Source of the DNA: Thermococcus sp.
GTDB taxonomy: Archaea > Methanobacteriota_B > Thermococci > Thermococcales > Thermococcaceae
Assembly (NCBI RefSeq): GCF_017656495.1
Contig: NZ_JACDNS010000005.1
Coordinates: 62,001 to 126,000 of the forward strand
Length of the DNA stretch: 64,000 bases
Direction: 5' to 3'
Of the stretch, positions 34,391 through 44,887 are shown in pieces (position 1 is the first letter of the stretch; every line of letters starts with the position of its first letter). The translations under genes were made by a program, and so were the position numbers. The notes beneath the pieces were generated by a model. It saw only the letters and a program-made list of their open reading frames with translations. It was not told the origin of the DNA and did not search any database.

Positions 34391-36089
34391 AGAACTCTTT
34401 AAAGAATTTAAAATTCAGAGTGTCAGCGAATTCTTCAGAAGAAATGCCGCAATGTTAGGTTATACTGGAAAGATTCGTTCTTTAACCACAGTTGTCCACG
34501 AGGCAGTCACGAATTCCTTGGATGCATGTGAAGAAGCAGGAATTTTGCCTTATGTGAGAGTTGAAATAGAGGAGCTTGGAAGGGAACATTACAAGATAAT
34601 CGTCGAGGACAACGGACCGGGAATTCCAGAGAAGTTCATAACCCACGTTTTCGGAAAGATGCTCGCTGGAACGAAGGCTCACAGAAATATACAGAGCAGA
34701 GGTCAGCAGGGTATCGGTATCAGCGGTGCAGTCATGTTTGCCCAAATTACAAGCGGAAAGGCAACAAGGGTTATCACTTCAACAGGTGGCGATGAGATAA
34801 TCGAGGCATGGGTTAAGATTGATGTTGAAAAGAATGAGGGTAAAATTGTCAAGAAGCTTAAGCACCCAAATCCAACGGGCTGGAGAGGAACGAGGATAGA
34901 GCTGGAAGTCAAGAACGTTAAGTACGTCCGCTCAAAGCAGGGTGTCTTCTGGTATCTCAAATTAACAGCTATTGCCAACCCTCACGCTCATATTGAATTG
35001 ATTGAACCAGATGGGAAGCTTATTGTCTTCCCACGCTCAAGTGAAGAAATTCCAAAGCCTCCAGTTGAGATGAAGCCACATCCAAAGGGAGTCATGACAG
35101 ATGACGTCTACAGAATGGCAAAGAAGACAAGGAAGAACACCGTGAAGAGATTTTTGATTTCCGAGTTCTCAAGAATTAGCGGCAAGAAGATAGACGAGCT
35201 CATCAAATACATAGCCGCAATTAGGCTCATTAACAGCGAAGAAGACAAGAGAATAAAAGATGAACTCTCTGAGAGATTAGCTAAGGGGGAAGTGGATTTA
35301 ATTCTGAGAAGCTATGGAAGAAGGGCGAAGAAGATCATCAAAGAGGTTCAAAAGCTCATGGAAAAACCGCCAGAGAAGCTCAGTTGGCATGAAGCTGAGG
35401 AGATAGTTGAAGCATTTAAATACATGAAGTTCTTGGCACCCCCAACTCACGGCTTGAGGCCAATTGGGGAGGAGAACATCGTTAAAGGTCTCACTGGAAT
35501 CCTCAAGCCAGAATTTGTAACTGCAGTTACAAGGCCGCCTAAAGTTTATCGCGGTGGAATTCCATTCCAGGTTGAGGTTGGTTTAGCATATGGTGGTGAG
35601 CTTGAGAGCTCATTTAATCTGCTCAGATATGCTAACAGAGTTCCCTTATTATTCGATGCAGGTGCATGTGTAACAACAATGGCTGCCCGCAGTGTGGACT
35701 GGAAGCGCTACAAGGTTGAGGACTTAGACAGAGCACCTCTGACACTTTTGATTAATGTCATCAGCGTCCACGTTCCTTACACCTCAACAGGAAAGCAGAG
35801 CATAGCCAATGAAGACGAGATTTATGATGAGATAAGATTAGCCATAATGGAAGCCGCAAGGAGACTGCAAACTTATCTGAGCGGTAAGCATAGGAGACTG
35901 TATCAAGTCAGGAGGAAGAAAACACTCCAGAAGTATGTTCCTGAAATAGCGAGAGCTTTGAGTATCTTAACAGGTGAGCCTGAGGAGAAGATTAAGGAAT
36001 ACTTCATCAGCCTAATTGAGAAGAAGTTTGAAACTGTTGAGGAGGCATTAGAACAACCAGTGGAGGCTGAGGCCGATGTTGAAGCGTGA
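34377..36089 (+). CDS. top6B: DNA topoisomerase VI subunit B
   Basis: About 570 residues starting [13 protein letters not shown], behind TTGGAGGAGGCG. It is the ATPase subunit of the archaeal type IIB topoisomerase. GHKL motifs are [10 protein letters not shown] (about 45-54), EDNGPGIP (about 79-86) and [10 protein letters not shown] (about 108-117). A helix-two-turn-helix domain and a transducer domain with the ATP-sensing Lys (GKQS) follow. It overlaps top6A by 14 bp, giving stoichiometric co-expression of the A2B2 complex. Confidence 0.96.
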   Translation: MAKAKELFKEFKIQSVSEFFRRNAAMLGYTGKIRSLTTVVHEAVTNSLDACEEAGILPYVRVEIEELGREHYKIIVEDNGPGIPEKFITHVFGKMLAGTKAHRNIQSRGQQGIGISGAVMFAQITSGKATRVITSTGGDEIIEAWVKIDVEKNEGKIVKKLKHPNPTGWRGTRIELEVKNVKYVRSKQGVFWYLKLTAIANPHAHIELIEPDGKLIVFPRSSEEIPKPPVEMKPHPKGVMTDDVYRMAKKTRKNTVKRFLISEFSRISGKKIDELIKYIAAIRLINSEEDKRIKDELSERLAKGEVDLILRSYGRRAKKIIKEVQKLMEKPPEKLSWHEAEEIVEAFKYMKFLAPPTHGLRPIGEENIVKGLTGILKPEFVTAVTRPPKVYRGGIPFQVEVGLAYGGELESSFNLLRYANRVPLLFDAGACVTTMAARSVDWKRYKVEDLDRAPLTLLINVISVHVPYTSTGKQSIANEDEIYDEIRLAIMEAARRLQTYLSGKHRRLYQVRRKKTLQKYVPEIARALSILTGEPEEKIKEYFISLIEKKFETVEEALEQPVEAEADVEA

Positions 36090-37221
36090 AAAACCAAAGG
36101 AGCGTTTTGGCTACGATCCACAGAAGGTCCTCCGTAAATTGGAAGAGCTTGGAAAAGAAATCCTTGAAGAGGTTAGACAAGGAAAGAACCCTTACCTTGA
36201 CATCCCAACAAGAGGTCTGAACAACGTTTACTTTGATGAGGTCAAGAGAGTCATCAGGATGGGAGATAAGCTCTCGAGGAGATACTTCCTCAACGTTGCT
36301 CACGCGAGAAAATTCATGCAGACCTTACTCATAGCAGCATATGTGAAAAGATTGGTGAGCGAAGGAAAGCACGCAAGCTTGAGAGAAGCCTACTATGCCA
36401 ACAAGCACACAATCCCAGGGACTAAGGAAAACACATTTGAGGACCAGAGCGAGAGTGATCCAGTTATCGAAGACTTAGAGAGAATGCTTGGTGTTTTAAG
36501 AGAAGAAATGCACCTAACAGCAGATAGAAGAGGTTACGTTTACGGAGACATAACAATCAGAGATGGCGAAGATGAGTTCAACACTTCAAAGCTCGGTATG
36601 GGTGGATGGGCTGTCCCAGGAACAGTTGAGCACATTCAGTTTGTGGACATAAACGTTGATTACGCTTTAGTTGTAGAGACAGCAGCTATGGCCGACCGTC
36701 TTATTGAAGAAAAGTTCCCAAAGAAGGAGAGAGCTTTGATCATTGCAACTCAAGGACAAGCCTCAAGAGGTGTAAGAAGATTAATCCACCGTCTGCACTA
36801 TGAAGAGGGTCTGCCAATCATAGTCTTTACAGATGGCGACCCATACGGTTGGTACATCTATTCAACAATAAAGCAGGGTTCAATTAACCTCGCTTACCTC
36901 AGTGAGAAGCTTGCAACGCCAGAGGCTAAATTCGTCGGAATGACCATGGATGACATCAAGAAATATGGCTTAGAGAACGTTACAGAAAAGCTCAAGGGAA
37001 TTCCACCAAATAAGAAGGGTGGCCCAACAGGAGATTACAAGAGAATCATCGAAGAAATGAACTATCCGTGGTTCCAAACTAAGGAGTGGCAGAGACAACT
37101 AAAACTGGCTTTGGAATGGGGAGTAAGAATTGAGCAGCAGGCTTTGGCTAACAAAAGCTTAGAGTTCGTCGCCAAGAAGTACCTGCCCGAAAAAATTGCG
37201 AACGAGGAGTTGTTGCCATGA
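36076..37221 (+). CDS. top6A: DNA topoisomerase VI subunit A (Spo11-like)
   Basis: 381 residues. The DNA-cleaving subunit. The catalytic Tyr lies in [11 protein letters not shown] (about 98-108), equivalent to the Spo11 RDxYY motif. The Toprim domain has the acidic cluster in [12 protein letters not shown] (about 253-264). It would relax supercoils and decatenate chromosomes with subunit B. The ATG overlaps the end of top6B, and the stop codon overlaps the next gene by 4 bp. Confidence 0.96.
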   Translation: MLKREKPKERFGYDPQKVLRKLEELGKEILEEVRQGKNPYLDIPTRGLNNVYFDEVKRVIRMGDKLSRRYFLNVAHARKFMQTLLIAAYVKRLVSEGKHASLREAYYANKHTIPGTKENTFEDQSESDPVIEDLERMLGVLREEMHLTADRRGYVYGDITIRDGEDEFNTSKLGMGGWAVPGTVEHIQFVDINVDYALVVETAAMADRLIEEKFPKKERALIIATQGQASRGVRRLIHRLHYEEGLPIIVFTDGDPYGWYIYSTIKQGSINLAYLSEKLATPEAKFVGMTMDDIKKYGLENVTEKLKGIPPNKKGGPTGDYKRIIEEMNYPWFQTKEWQRQLKLALEWGVRIEQQALANKSLEFVAKKYLPEKIANEELLP

Positions 37222-38468
37222 CGACCACTGAAGAGCTGGTCGCTCAGGTAAACAAGATTTTGGATGATATTGGAATTGATATGGCAGGGTTATTTGAGAG
37301 TTTTGAAATTCCTCCCCTTGTTTTCTATTTAAACAGAAATATAGAAATTTTAAGGGAATTTGAAGAAGAACTGTCAAGAAGAGTTGGCGAGACAGTACCT
37401 TCGGTTAGAGGTATAGACAAGAAAGAGAAGGATCCTCACATAAGATGGCTGTATAAGAAGAAGCACAATAGGATTCTAGCCCTTGAAAGACTGAGGAGTG
37501 CAATAGTGGCCCATAAAATGGCCCTAGCATTAATTTCAGCGAATTATTCCTTCTACATCGGAAATAGAGAAATAGATGTGAAGACCATAAAAAAGCAAGA
37601 AGAGCTTAGGAAGATAAAAGCTGTTAAAAAACCTGTTACACTTGGAAGGCTTGAAATTCTGCCTTATTTAGCGTATTCTGGTGATGTATTGAAGCTTTTA
37701 GGCCAAGAAAGCATTGAAGTAAGGGAAGCATTCAAGCTCATAAAGTCAAAGCTGAGAGAGAAAGGTGTTGTAAGGAAGAAAAGCTTTAGAATTGAGGTAG
37801 AGTATTGGGATAAAGGTAGATTAAGGAAAACAAGGCTTGATATTCCGACTGATGCAGATATAGAGAGTGAACTCAGAAAAAGATTCGGAAAGCGTTTTCG
37901 CTGGAGGGTTCTGAGTTATGTGAAAACAAAAGGTGTTCTTATAAACAATCACTATACAGTTGATAATCTGGCTCTAGCGTATTCCTCCCTTGATCCCAAA
38001 AAAGGCCCAGAACTTCTTAGTCTCGACTTATTTAGATATTACTTCCTAACCTCTGAAAAGGAAAGGGAAAGTCTTGGGCTTTATCCAGACATCAAGCTCT
38101 GCATTGATTGTCACTATTCAATTTTTGATCTGCCATTTATGAAAGAAAAATGGTTTAGGACAGGCTTTGGAAGCATGATGATAATTCAAAAGTGCGAAAT
38201 TGAGAAAATGCTCAGCGGAAAAAGAAGCGAGATTTCAAACATACCCAACTATCTTCTTGGTGGGGCAATACTATACGGAGTCAGCCCATTTGATGAGAAG
38301 AAAGTTGCAGAGTTGCTTGGATTAGATTTGGACAAGCTCATTGAGGCAATTAGAAAGCTTGTCTTATCTGGTCTTCACGCATCTCTGTTTACAAATGTTG
38401 AAAAGTTTGAGAAATTCATGCCAAAGAGCGATAAAGCAAAGAGATTTTTGGAGTTGCTTCAGAGGTGA
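37218..38468 (+). CDS. Conserved archaeal protein of unknown function (DUF530-like)
   Basis: 416 residues translated from an ATG that overlaps the top6A stop codon (ATGA). The protein is charged and mixed alpha/beta, with a possible zinc-binding pair in LCIDCHYSI (about 294-302) and a winged-helix-like C-terminus ([19 protein letters not shown]). Size and character recall the archaeal DUF530 family, but this is memory and not an alignment. Coupling to topoisomerase VI could mean a DNA-related role. Confidence 0.65.
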   Translation: MTTTEELVAQVNKILDDIGIDMAGLFESFEIPPLVFYLNRNIEILREFEEELSRRVGETVPSVRGIDKKEKDPHIRWLYKKKHNRILALERLRSAIVAHKMALALISANYSFYIGNREIDVKTIKKQEELRKIKAVKKPVTLGRLEILPYLAYSGDVLKLLGQESIEVREAFKLIKSKLREKGVVRKKSFRIEVEYWDKGRLRKTRLDIPTDADIESELRKRFGKRFRWRVLSYVKTKGVLINNHYTVDNLALAYSSLDPKKGPELLSLDLFRYYFLTSEKERESLGLYPDIKLCIDCHYSIFDLPFMKEKWFRTGFGSMMIIQKCEIEKMLSGKRSEISNIPNYLLGGAILYGVSPFDEKKVAELLGLDLDKLIEAIRKLVLSGLHASLFTNVEKFEKFMPKSDKAKRFLELLQR

Positions 38469-38473
38469 GAGAG

Positions 38474-38863
38474 GTGAGAGTTGAGATAAAAGCGAGAAAT
38501 AACGAGGAGCTCTTGAGGAAAATAGACGAAATGCTTAACGAGAATGTGAAAGAGGTTTATGTCAATCTGAGACCAACTAAAGAGATACTCGTGAGGATCC
38601 TAGAAAATGCCCCAAATGTAAAGGTTATTGGTTGTCCGCCAAGCTTGTATCCAAAAGTCTCAAAGAGAGTCATAAAGGCACTTAGGCAGATGGGCATTGA
38701 TATTGTTCCTGTAAAAAAATCAAGGGGAAGACCAAGAAAATACGATAAGAGTGTTCTTCTCCAAATTCAAGAGCTAATGAAAAAAGGTAAAACTCCAAAA
38801 GAGATTAGCAGAGAACTTGGTATTCCCCTGAGAACTCTGTACTACATGATTAATGGAAAATAG
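38474..38863 (+). CDS. DUF1699-like protein with AT-hook-like segment and HTH
   Basis: About 129 residues from a GTG at 38474, behind AGGTGAG. A GTG at 38465 overlapping the previous stop is the alternative. The N-terminal 75 residues form an alpha/beta domain resembling DUF1699. It is followed by the basic AT-hook-like SRGRPRKYD (about 92-100) and a resolvase-type helix-turn-helix (GKTPKEISRELGIPLRTLYY, about 108-127). It is probably a DNA-binding protein and ends the top6 transcription unit. Regulatory targets are unknown. Confidence 0.7.
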   Translation: MRVEIKARNNEELLRKIDEMLNENVKEVYVNLRPTKEILVRILENAPNVKVIGCPPSLYPKVSKRVIKALRQMGIDIVPVKKSRGRPRKYDKSVLLQIQELMKKGKTPKEISRELGIPLRTLYYMINGK

Positions 38864-38914
38864 CAGAAAATTTTTAGAGATGTGAGCCTAAGCATACATA
38901 GGTGTGTTTATAAC

Positions 38915-39757
38915 ATGGTGCCTCATTTAGGAGATAGTAGGATTTATAAAAAAGATTCCAAACCCCTAAAGAGAGTTGATACTATAAAGCACGCTGTTGT
39001 CTTTTTACTCATGCTTTTTCTGTTCTCAATGCTTTTTAGATATGCAATTAAGTCTGAGGCTTCTTCCTTTAATATTGAGTGGGTATATTTGGCATGGGGA
39101 TTCTTTTTCTTCATAACCATGGCCATTGCATTGAGGTTTCTTTTTGAAATTGGTATTTCAGTGGAAAGACTTCCAAGAAAAAAGAGTAAATGGAGAAATG
39201 TGGCCGAATTTATTACTCTGTTTGCACTTGTTGTTGCTGTTTATCTTCTTCTTACAGGCAAACCTCGTTATTTGCCTCGCGGAGAGGCTCCTCTTATAAG
39301 ATACCCAAAATGGATTATGAGCTTTGGGCTTAATCAGACTGTTATGGTTTATTACAAACCTCTACCTCTGTACATGTATGTTATTCCACTTGTTATCGCC
39401 GCTCTTATTGTTCTAACCGCAGTTAAAAGACGAAGAAAGCGCATCGTAATTATGGGCGAACTTCACAGATTTAACCCTCAGATGACCTTTGACACAATTG
39501 AAGGAACACCAGAGGAGAGGGTTATAAAGATGTACAAGAACGTTGTTGCTGGGCTAATTTTGAAGGGTTATCCTTATCAAAGGAGCTGGACTCACTGGGA
39601 GCATGAAGAAAAACTAAGAGATATTTTTGAAGATTTAGAAGATTTGCACACACTGACAAGAATATTTGAAAAAGCAAAATATGCAAAAAGGCTCAGCAGT
39701 GAAGATGTAGATATTGCAAAGAAAAGCTATGATAATTTGATGAAATTCTTGAGATAG
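38915..39757 (+). CDS. Membrane protein with C-terminal DUF4129-like domain
   Basis: About 280 residues. The ATG at 38915 follows AGGTGTG. A GTG at 38882 is also possible, so the start is uncertain. Four hydrophobic helices are visible (near residues 30, 60, 100 and 160). They are followed by a cytoplasmic domain with VIKMYKNVVAGLILKGYPYQ and THWEHEEKLRDIF, the pattern of DUF4129. In many prokaryotes DUF4129 proteins accompany MoxR ATPases, DUF58 proteins and transglutaminases, but none of these is adjacent here. The function is unknown. Confidence 0.7.
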   Translation: MVPHLGDSRIYKKDSKPLKRVDTIKHAVVFLLMLFLFSMLFRYAIKSEASSFNIEWVYLAWGFFFFITMAIALRFLFEIGISVERLPRKKSKWRNVAEFITLFALVVAVYLLLTGKPRYLPRGEAPLIRYPKWIMSFGLNQTVMVYYKPLPLYMYVIPLVIAALIVLTAVKRRRKRIVIMGELHRFNPQMTFDTIEGTPEERVIKMYKNVVAGLILKGYPYQRSWTHWEHEEKLRDIFEDLEDLHTLTRIFEKAKYAKRLSSEDVDIAKKSYDNLMKFLR

Positions 39758-39809
39758 AGTAGATAGAGTTAAAAAGTCAGCTGTTTAGCTCAACCTAGCG
39801 GTGATGGGA

Positions 39810-40622
39810 ATGAGCGAGATTTTTGAAACTCAAGAGGAAGTCCCGAGGATTAGGGAGAGATTGCATAGAGTGGGCATAACTAATCTCAGAACTGTAGCAA
39901 AGATTAACTGGAAGGGAAAACTCTACACATTCATCCCAACATTCGAAATAACTATTGATGTTCCCGAAGAGAAGAAGGGAATTCACATGAGTCGTCTTGT
40001 GGAGAGCATAACAGAAACCATGAGTGAAGCAATAGAAGAGGAAGTCAGCAAAGTTCACTCCTCTCTTGAGGAACTTGAGCTTGCTATAATCAAACGTTTG
40101 GAGCAGAAACATCCACATAAAAGGGCCGAAGTTTGGATAAAGACGCACCTAATCATTGGAAAAGAAACTCCTGCAAGCAAGAGAATGAGCTTGGAATCAT
40201 ATGATGTTGAAGTTGGAGTAATAAAGGATGAGATAAAAGGAAAGCTCGAAAAAGTGCTCAGAGTTACGGTTATAGGAAACACTGCCTGCCCGCATGCGAT
40301 GGCAAACAATCAAGGAAAGACTCACATTCAAAGAGCGATAGCAACTCTTGAGATAAAGACAGACTTCGATGAAGAGATACCCCTCGAAGATATGATTGAA
40401 GTTGTTGAAAGCTCCTTTAGTTCACCAACATATACGCTCCTTAAAACAGTTGACGAGAATGCTGTTGTTCAAAGGATGTATGAAAATCCTAAGTTTGTAG
40501 AAGATGTTGCTAGGGAGATAATCTTCAAAGCAAAACAGCGTTTTAAGGGCAGGATTCATGTAAAAGTTATTAGCCTAGAGAGCATTCACAAACATGATGT
40601 AATAGCTGAGACTTGGTACTGA
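39810..40622 (+). CDS. mptA: GTP cyclohydrolase MptA/FolE2 type
   Basis: About 270 residues. The ATG at 39810 follows [31 protein letters not shown] (about 155-174) contains the metal-binding CPH motif of the COG1469 family, and [12 protein letters not shown] (about 50-61) is the other hallmark. MptA opens GTP to a cyclic phosphate, the first step towards the pterin of archaeal C1 carriers and to archaeosine precursors. It uses Fe2+ in methanogens. The gene is isolated from other pterin genes. Confidence 0.92.
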   Translation: MSEIFETQEEVPRIRERLHRVGITNLRTVAKINWKGKLYTFIPTFEITIDVPEEKKGIHMSRLVESITETMSEAIEEEVSKVHSSLEELELAIIKRLEQKHPHKRAEVWIKTHLIIGKETPASKRMSLESYDVEVGVIKDEIKGKLEKVLRVTVIGNTACPHAMANNQGKTHIQRAIATLEIKTDFDEEIPLEDMIEVVESSFSSPTYTLLKTVDENAVVQRMYENPKFVEDVAREIIFKAKQRFKGRIHVKVISLESIHKHDVIAETWY

Positions 40623-40717
40623 GAGAGCATTTTGTCCCTCCGTCTTTATTGTCCCTTTTTAAAGTTTTCTGGGAAGACTTATTAATCCCAACCTCCATTC
40701 TCTCTTGGGTGGTGGGT

Positions 40718-41392
40718 GTGAAATACAGCGAGTTAGATGGAAGATTGAGAAAGGTATACTCAAGAATCAGAACACTGGATGATTATCACTGGGATTTAGT
40801 TGATGACAAGATACTTGGAAGACACAAAAAGAGTGATTTAAAGTTGAGAATTCGAGTTGCGAACAGCAGGGAAGAAGCAGAAAAGCTCAGTGAGGTAAAA
40901 GAGGGAGAAGGGCTTGACATAGTGGTTGTACCAGATAAGAGCACATTTTACATTCACAACGGAACATTTATCATGACATCAAAATTCCTCAAAGGAACAC
41001 TGGTGGATATAAACGACCACATAGTCTGGAGAGGGTTCAAGGTTGTAGAGCAAGACGGAAAGCTGCTTCAGGAAGATTTTTACGAATACCTCGGTGGTAG
41101 ATTCATCGAACACTTAAAGAACAGCATGACAATTGGCCAAGACTTTGTGTTCTGGCAGTTCTATAAGTGTGAAGTATGTGGTAAATATGTGGATATTGAC
41201 AGCGTGAGAAGCCACCTAAGAGCTCATGGAATTAAGATTGAAGATAAAGACGAAATGATGTATGAAATCTTTGAGATCAACTTTATTGATGGCAAAGTCT
41301 ATGACAAATACGGCAAGGAGGTCAAGGAGGAGAAGCTCAGCGAAGAAGCTAAGGACTTCATCAAAGATACGCTTGAAAGCTTCAAATCTTAA
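40718..41392 (+). CDS. Probable TBP-interacting protein (TIP26-like) with zinc finger
   Basis: About 224 residues from a GTG at 40718, behind GGGTGGTGGGT. The open frame upstream to 40613 overlaps mptA and is not expected to be translated. A C2H2-type finger FYKCEVCGKYVDIDSVRSHL ending in RAH (about 149-171) lies near the C-terminus. Its length and zinc finger match my memory of Thermococcus TIP26, a protein that binds TBP and blocks TATA recognition. I could not align them. The fallback name is archaeal zinc-finger protein. Confidence 0.6.
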   Translation: MKYSELDGRLRKVYSRIRTLDDYHWDLVDDKILGRHKKSDLKLRIRVANSREEAEKLSEVKEGEGLDIVVVPDKSTFYIHNGTFIMTSKFLKGTLVDINDHIVWRGFKVVEQDGKLLQEDFYEYLGGRFIEHLKNSMTIGQDFVFWQFYKCEVCGKYVDIDSVRSHLRAHGIKIEDKDEMMYEIFEINFIDGKVYDKYGKEVKEEKLSEEAKDFIKDTLESFKS

Positions 41393-41510
41393 TGAGAATG
41401 TATTATATCTGCTTTTTTCAGTCTTGTTTTTTGTATTGTTAGTTTAGATAACAAAATTTTTATATTATCCTTTGTTTCTATAACAAAATGAATGATTAGG
41501 AGGGTGGAAG

Positions 41511-41543
41511 ATGTCTGCCCTGGTGGAGGGCAAAAAGAAATGA
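41511..41543 (+). CDS. Mini-ORF a (10 residues), leader or displaced 5' end
   Basis: ATG at 41511 stands four bases after the best ribosome site of the locus (AGGAGGGTGG, about 41498-41507) and reads MSALVEGKKK, then TGA. The stop overlaps the next ATG (ATGA at 41540-41543). It is either a translated leader or the displaced 5' end of the gene at 41590. Confidence 0.35.
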   Translation: MSALVEGKKK

Positions 41544-41590
41544 ACATAGAAGGTGAAGCAGTCATCCAAGAAGTTTTCAAAAAGGGATAA
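41540..41590 (+). CDS. Mini-ORF b (16 residues), leader or displaced 5' end
   Basis: Reads MNIEGEAVIQEVFKKG, then TAA, which overlaps the ATG of the next gene as TAATG. The helix-like sequence would suit the N-terminus of the following protein if one A were added to the A5 run at 41579-41583. Confidence 0.35.
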   Translation: MNIEGEAVIQEVFKKG

Positions 41591-42315
41591 TGCCAAACTC
41601 AATTGTTGCAATAATTTATGACACATATTCTTCGGCGTGGCTGATAAGTTTTGCTTTGCTGAAAAGTGAGATTGACAAGAACAATTTTGGCATAATATCC
41701 AATTATAATCTTCCTCTCTTGAATCTATTTAGAGCCGCAGAGTTTGTTGGTCTGGAGTTGAAGAAGGAACTTAAAGATGATAATATTGCAATAATTGATG
41801 TGTTTGGCTCAAAATATGGCTCACGCTTTGAATTTAAGAATGTGTTCTATTTAAACTATGTTGATCCAGAAACTATAAACCCCAAGATAGATATGATTTA
41901 TGAGCATGAAATAAAGCCAATTCTTGGGAATAGAACAGCTTTCCGAGTAATATATACGCTGGATGGGGCAGCCCTAATGCTTGGAGAAAACATGACGCTA
42001 AAACTGCTTAATCAAACGATTGCGGTAAAAACAAAACTTATGCCAAATTCTGTTCTAGTGCTTCCCATTAACAAAGATGTTGTTTCACAGCGTTTTGTTG
42101 CATGGATAACAAACATAAGTGAGTACGTTATTGTTGCGTCATCTAAAATTACTGAAGAAGAAATTGAAGAAAGACTCCATTTAGTAAAATCTCCACTTGA
42201 AGAATTCGCCCCATCAACATATACGCTGTGGACAACAAAAGGTAGAAAAGCAGAAAGATTGAGGGTAAAGAAATTAACCCCTGAACTTGGGTCTCTGGGA
42301 AAGCAGGAGCGGTAA
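41590..42315 (+). CDS. DUF257-like Thermococcales protein, possibly lacking its N-terminus
   Basis: 241 residues. No ribosome site stands before the ATG at 41590. Two mini-ORFs linked by stop/start overlaps precede it. [20 protein letters not shown] (about 4-23) and [12 protein letters not shown] (about 66-77) suggest a RecA/KaiC-like alpha/beta fold without Walker motifs, as in DUF257 proteins, which I recall as restricted to Thermococcales. The C-terminus is basic. It overlaps the convergent threonyl-tRNA synthetase gene by 42 bp. The function is unknown. Confidence 0.6.
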   Translation: MPNSIVAIIYDTYSSAWLISFALLKSEIDKNNFGIISNYNLPLLNLFRAAEFVGLELKKELKDDNIAIIDVFGSKYGSRFEFKNVFYLNYVDPETINPKIDMIYEHEIKPILGNRTAFRVIYTLDGAALMLGENMTLKLLNQTIAVKTKLMPNSVLVLPINKDVVSQRFVAWITNISEYVIVASSKITEEEIEERLHLVKSPLEEFAPSTYTLWTTKGRKAERLRVKKLTPELGSLGKQER

Positions 42316-44151
42316 AGGTCTTGGCTTGTATGGGAAGCCCTCTGTCTTCTGTCTTATCTCCTTTATTAGATCCTCAAGTTGCATTTCATACTGCCTACCG
42401 TCTTCTCTCTTTCTGACAGTAATAATACCCTGTCTCTTCTCGTTCTCACCAACTACAATAATGTATGGAATCCATTCTTTTTCTGCTTTCCTAATTTTCT
42501 TTGTCAATCTATCACTTGTGTCGTCAACATCTGCTCTAATCTTTGCACCCTCAAGCTTTCCTGCAATGTAAAGAGCGTAGTCCAAGTACTCCTCGCTAAC
42601 TGGAATAACCCTAACCTGAATTGGGCTGAGCCAGAGAGGATACATTGGCTTCTTTCCTTGATTTCTAAGTTTTGCCTGTTTCTCAAGTATTGCATACATT
42701 ACCCTCTCAATTGCACCGCTTGGTGAGCAGTGGAGTATAAGTGGGTACTTCTCCTTTCCATCTTCATCATAGTACGTAATTCCAAATCTCTCCGCGTTCT
42801 CAACATCAATCTGCACTGTGCTTAAAGCTGCAGCTTTGTCTAAGTTGTCAACGAAGTTGAACTCGAACTTGAGGATGAAGTAGAAGAATCTTTGCTTCCA
42901 CATCTCAATTAGGACTGGTTTTCCAATAATTTTAGCAAGCTCGATTATGAAGTCTTTGTTCTCGTTCCAGAAGTCCTCTGTGAATCTTATTGCAACCTCA
43001 TAATCCTCTGGTGTAAGTCCAACGCCCTTAAGAACCTCCATGCTTAACTTATACTGCTTCTTAAACTCCTCCATTGCTTGCTTTAAGTCCTTAGCAACTG
43101 TGTGCATATCTGGCATTGTGAATGCCCTAAGTCTTCTGAGACCACTTAGTTCGCCTCTTTTCTCTCTTCTGAAGGAATATCTTGTGAGCTCATACATTCT
43201 CAACGGTAAGTGTTTGTAACTGATTGTTGCATCTTTCTTTATGAGGAACTGACCAAAGCAAGCGGCAAATCTGAGGAAGTACTTCTTATCACCGCTCTTG
43301 ACAATGTACTGCCTTGCTGGGAATCTGTTTAGATACTTTTCAAGGGCCGGGTGTTCAAAGTCATACATTATTGGCGTCTCAACTTCCATGGCACCATATT
43401 CTATAACCTTCTCCGTAACATACTGCTCAAGCAGTGACTTGATGAGCCTTCCCTTTGGATAGTATCTTAAGTTTCCTGGGTCACTTCCCGGCTCGTAATC
43501 AACTAATTCTTGTTCAAGCATTATCTTAACATGAGGCGGCTCCTTCTCCGCTATTCTGCTCTTGCTTATCTCGTAGTTTGCAAACTTCTTGAGGTTCTCA
43601 TGCCCTGTGAAGTCAAACTTATCAACTTCAATCAGCTCCCCCTCTGGTGTAAGGATGTACCAGTAGCTGACAAGCTCTTCTTCTTTCTTCAGAGCCTCTG
43701 GAACTTCTTCCTCTTTCTTAACTTCTCCTGGAACTATTGTTCTTGAAAGCTCTGCCAATGGGTGGCCTTTACATGAAATCTTAAATGCCTTGTAATATCC
43801 AAATGGTGCCCTCTTAACGTTGAAGCCCTCTTCCTTGAGCTTCTCCTCAATTGCTTTGAGGATTTTAAGGGCAACATCTGGTGAAGCCAATTCACTGCTT
43901 AAATGAGCAAATGGGTAAACAAATATGTTTTGGGCTTTGACTTGAGAGGCAACGTCTTTAATTTCGGCAATGGCTTTTTTAATAACTTCTTCAGGATTTT
44001 GCTCGTCAACCTTCTCAACACTTACAAAAACGGCAAGAACTTCCTCAAGCCTTCCTTTTTTTTGCTCTTCACTTATCTCTTCGGGCTTTTTCAAAGCCTT
44101 GTCTTTAACTTCATACTCAAGATAATCGCTGTGGATTAGAAGCATTCTCAT
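42274..44151 (-). CDS. thrS: Threonyl-tRNA synthetase, archaeal type
   Basis: About 625 residues. The ATG at 44151 follows GGTGGTAAGG. It charges tRNA-Thr; a tRNA-Thr gene is at 59699. The N-terminal about 145 residues ([20 protein letters not shown]) are the archaeal D-aminoacyl-tRNA-deacylase-like editing domain that removes mischarged Ser. The class II core has zinc ligands in [18 protein letters not shown] and [12 protein letters not shown], motif 2 [15 protein letters not shown], and the C-terminal anticodon-binding domain from [10 protein letters not shown]. It converges with the DUF257-like gene. Confidence 0.95.
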   Translation of the reverse strand: MRMLLIHSDYLEYEVKDKALKKPEEISEEQKKGRLEEVLAVFVSVEKVDEQNPEEVIKKAIAEIKDVASQVKAQNIFVYPFAHLSSELASPDVALKILKAIEEKLKEEGFNVKRAPFGYYKAFKISCKGHPLAELSRTIVPGEVKKEEEVPEALKKEEELVSYWYILTPEGELIEVDKFDFTGHENLKKFANYEISKSRIAEKEPPHVKIMLEQELVDYEPGSDPGNLRYYPKGRLIKSLLEQYVTEKVIEYGAMEVETPIMYDFEHPALEKYLNRFPARQYIVKSGDKKYFLRFAACFGQFLIKKDATISYKHLPLRMYELTRYSFRREKRGELSGLRRLRAFTMPDMHTVAKDLKQAMEEFKKQYKLSMEVLKGVGLTPEDYEVAIRFTEDFWNENKDFIIELAKIIGKPVLIEMWKQRFFYFILKFEFNFVDNLDKAAALSTVQIDVENAERFGITYYDEDGKEKYPLILHCSPSGAIERVMYAILEKQAKLRNQGKKPMYPLWLSPIQVRVIPVSEEYLDYALYIAGKLEGAKIRADVDDTSDRLTKKIRKAEKEWIPYIIVVGENEKRQGIITVRKREDGRQYEMQLEDLIKEIRQKTEGFPYKPRPLPLLLSQRPKFRG

Positions 44152-44275
44152 CCTTACCACCATCCAAGCCTTTTGACAAACTTACTAAAATAATTTCTGG
44201 GCTTCCTTATAAAGTATATGCTGTGCCCATAAGCTTAAAAGATTAGATTGTTAAAAATTCACTGGGGTGTGAGGG

Positions 44276-44878
44276 ATGGAGGTTGAAAATAGAAAGAAAG
44301 AATCAGCGAAAAATGGAGATTTTGTTCTTCCGGGGGATTATCTTGGAATTATCGAGGAGTTCCTCCCTGGAGAGGGAGTTATTGAAGAAAATGGGGAACT
44401 CTATGCAATAAGAGCTGGGAAAGTTAAAATAAACCAAGAAAAAATGGAGATAAGCGTTGTTCCAGTTACAGATACCCCTCCAATTCCAAAAGTCGGACAG
44501 GTTGTTATTGCAAAAGTGATTGAAGTAAAGCCTCAAGCAGTAATTGTTCAGCTCCTTAAGATTGAAGGAAGAGAAGATTACAGGGAAATAGCTACCTCAA
44601 AGCTTGCTGGAATTCATATATCCCAAGTCAAAGAGGGATTTGTAGAAGACATGAGCAGGGAATTTAAGATTGGAGACATAGTGAGGGCAAGGGTTTTGAC
44701 TGATGAAAAGAGTCCAATTCAGTTAACCACTAGAGCTCCAGATTTAGGTGTTGTTTTTGCATTGTGTTCAAACTGTAAAACCCCACTAGTAAGAAGGGGC
44801 AATCAACTTGTATGTCCTAAATGCGGAAGAATTGAAACAAGGAAGCTTTCGACATTTTACAGAAAGATTAAGGTTTAG
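44276..44878 (+). CDS. csl4: Exosome complex RNA-binding protein Csl4
   Basis: 200 residues. An N-terminal domain (about 18-70) is followed by an S1 domain (about 75-155) and a zinc ribbon CSNCKTPLV...CPKCGR (about 165-189). Csl4 caps the archaeal RNA exosome and recruits substrates. GGGTGTGAGGG precedes the ATG. It starts a three-gene run with a DUF2067 gene and rpoL, an arrangement I recall from other Thermococcales. Confidence 0.93.
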   Translation: MEVENRKKESAKNGDFVLPGDYLGIIEEFLPGEGVIEENGELYAIRAGKVKINQEKMEISVVPVTDTPPIPKVGQVVIAKVIEVKPQAVIVQLLKIEGREDYREIATSKLAGIHISQVKEGFVEDMSREFKIGDIVRARVLTDEKSPIQLTTRAPDLGVVFALCSNCKTPLVRRGNQLVCPKCGRIETRKLSTFYRKIKV

Positions 44879-44887
44879 GTGTGAAAT

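Noticed and set aside
40613..40717. Upstream extension of the TIP26-like gene
   Set aside because: It overlaps mptA. The GTG at 40718 has the ribosome site and a sensible N-terminus.
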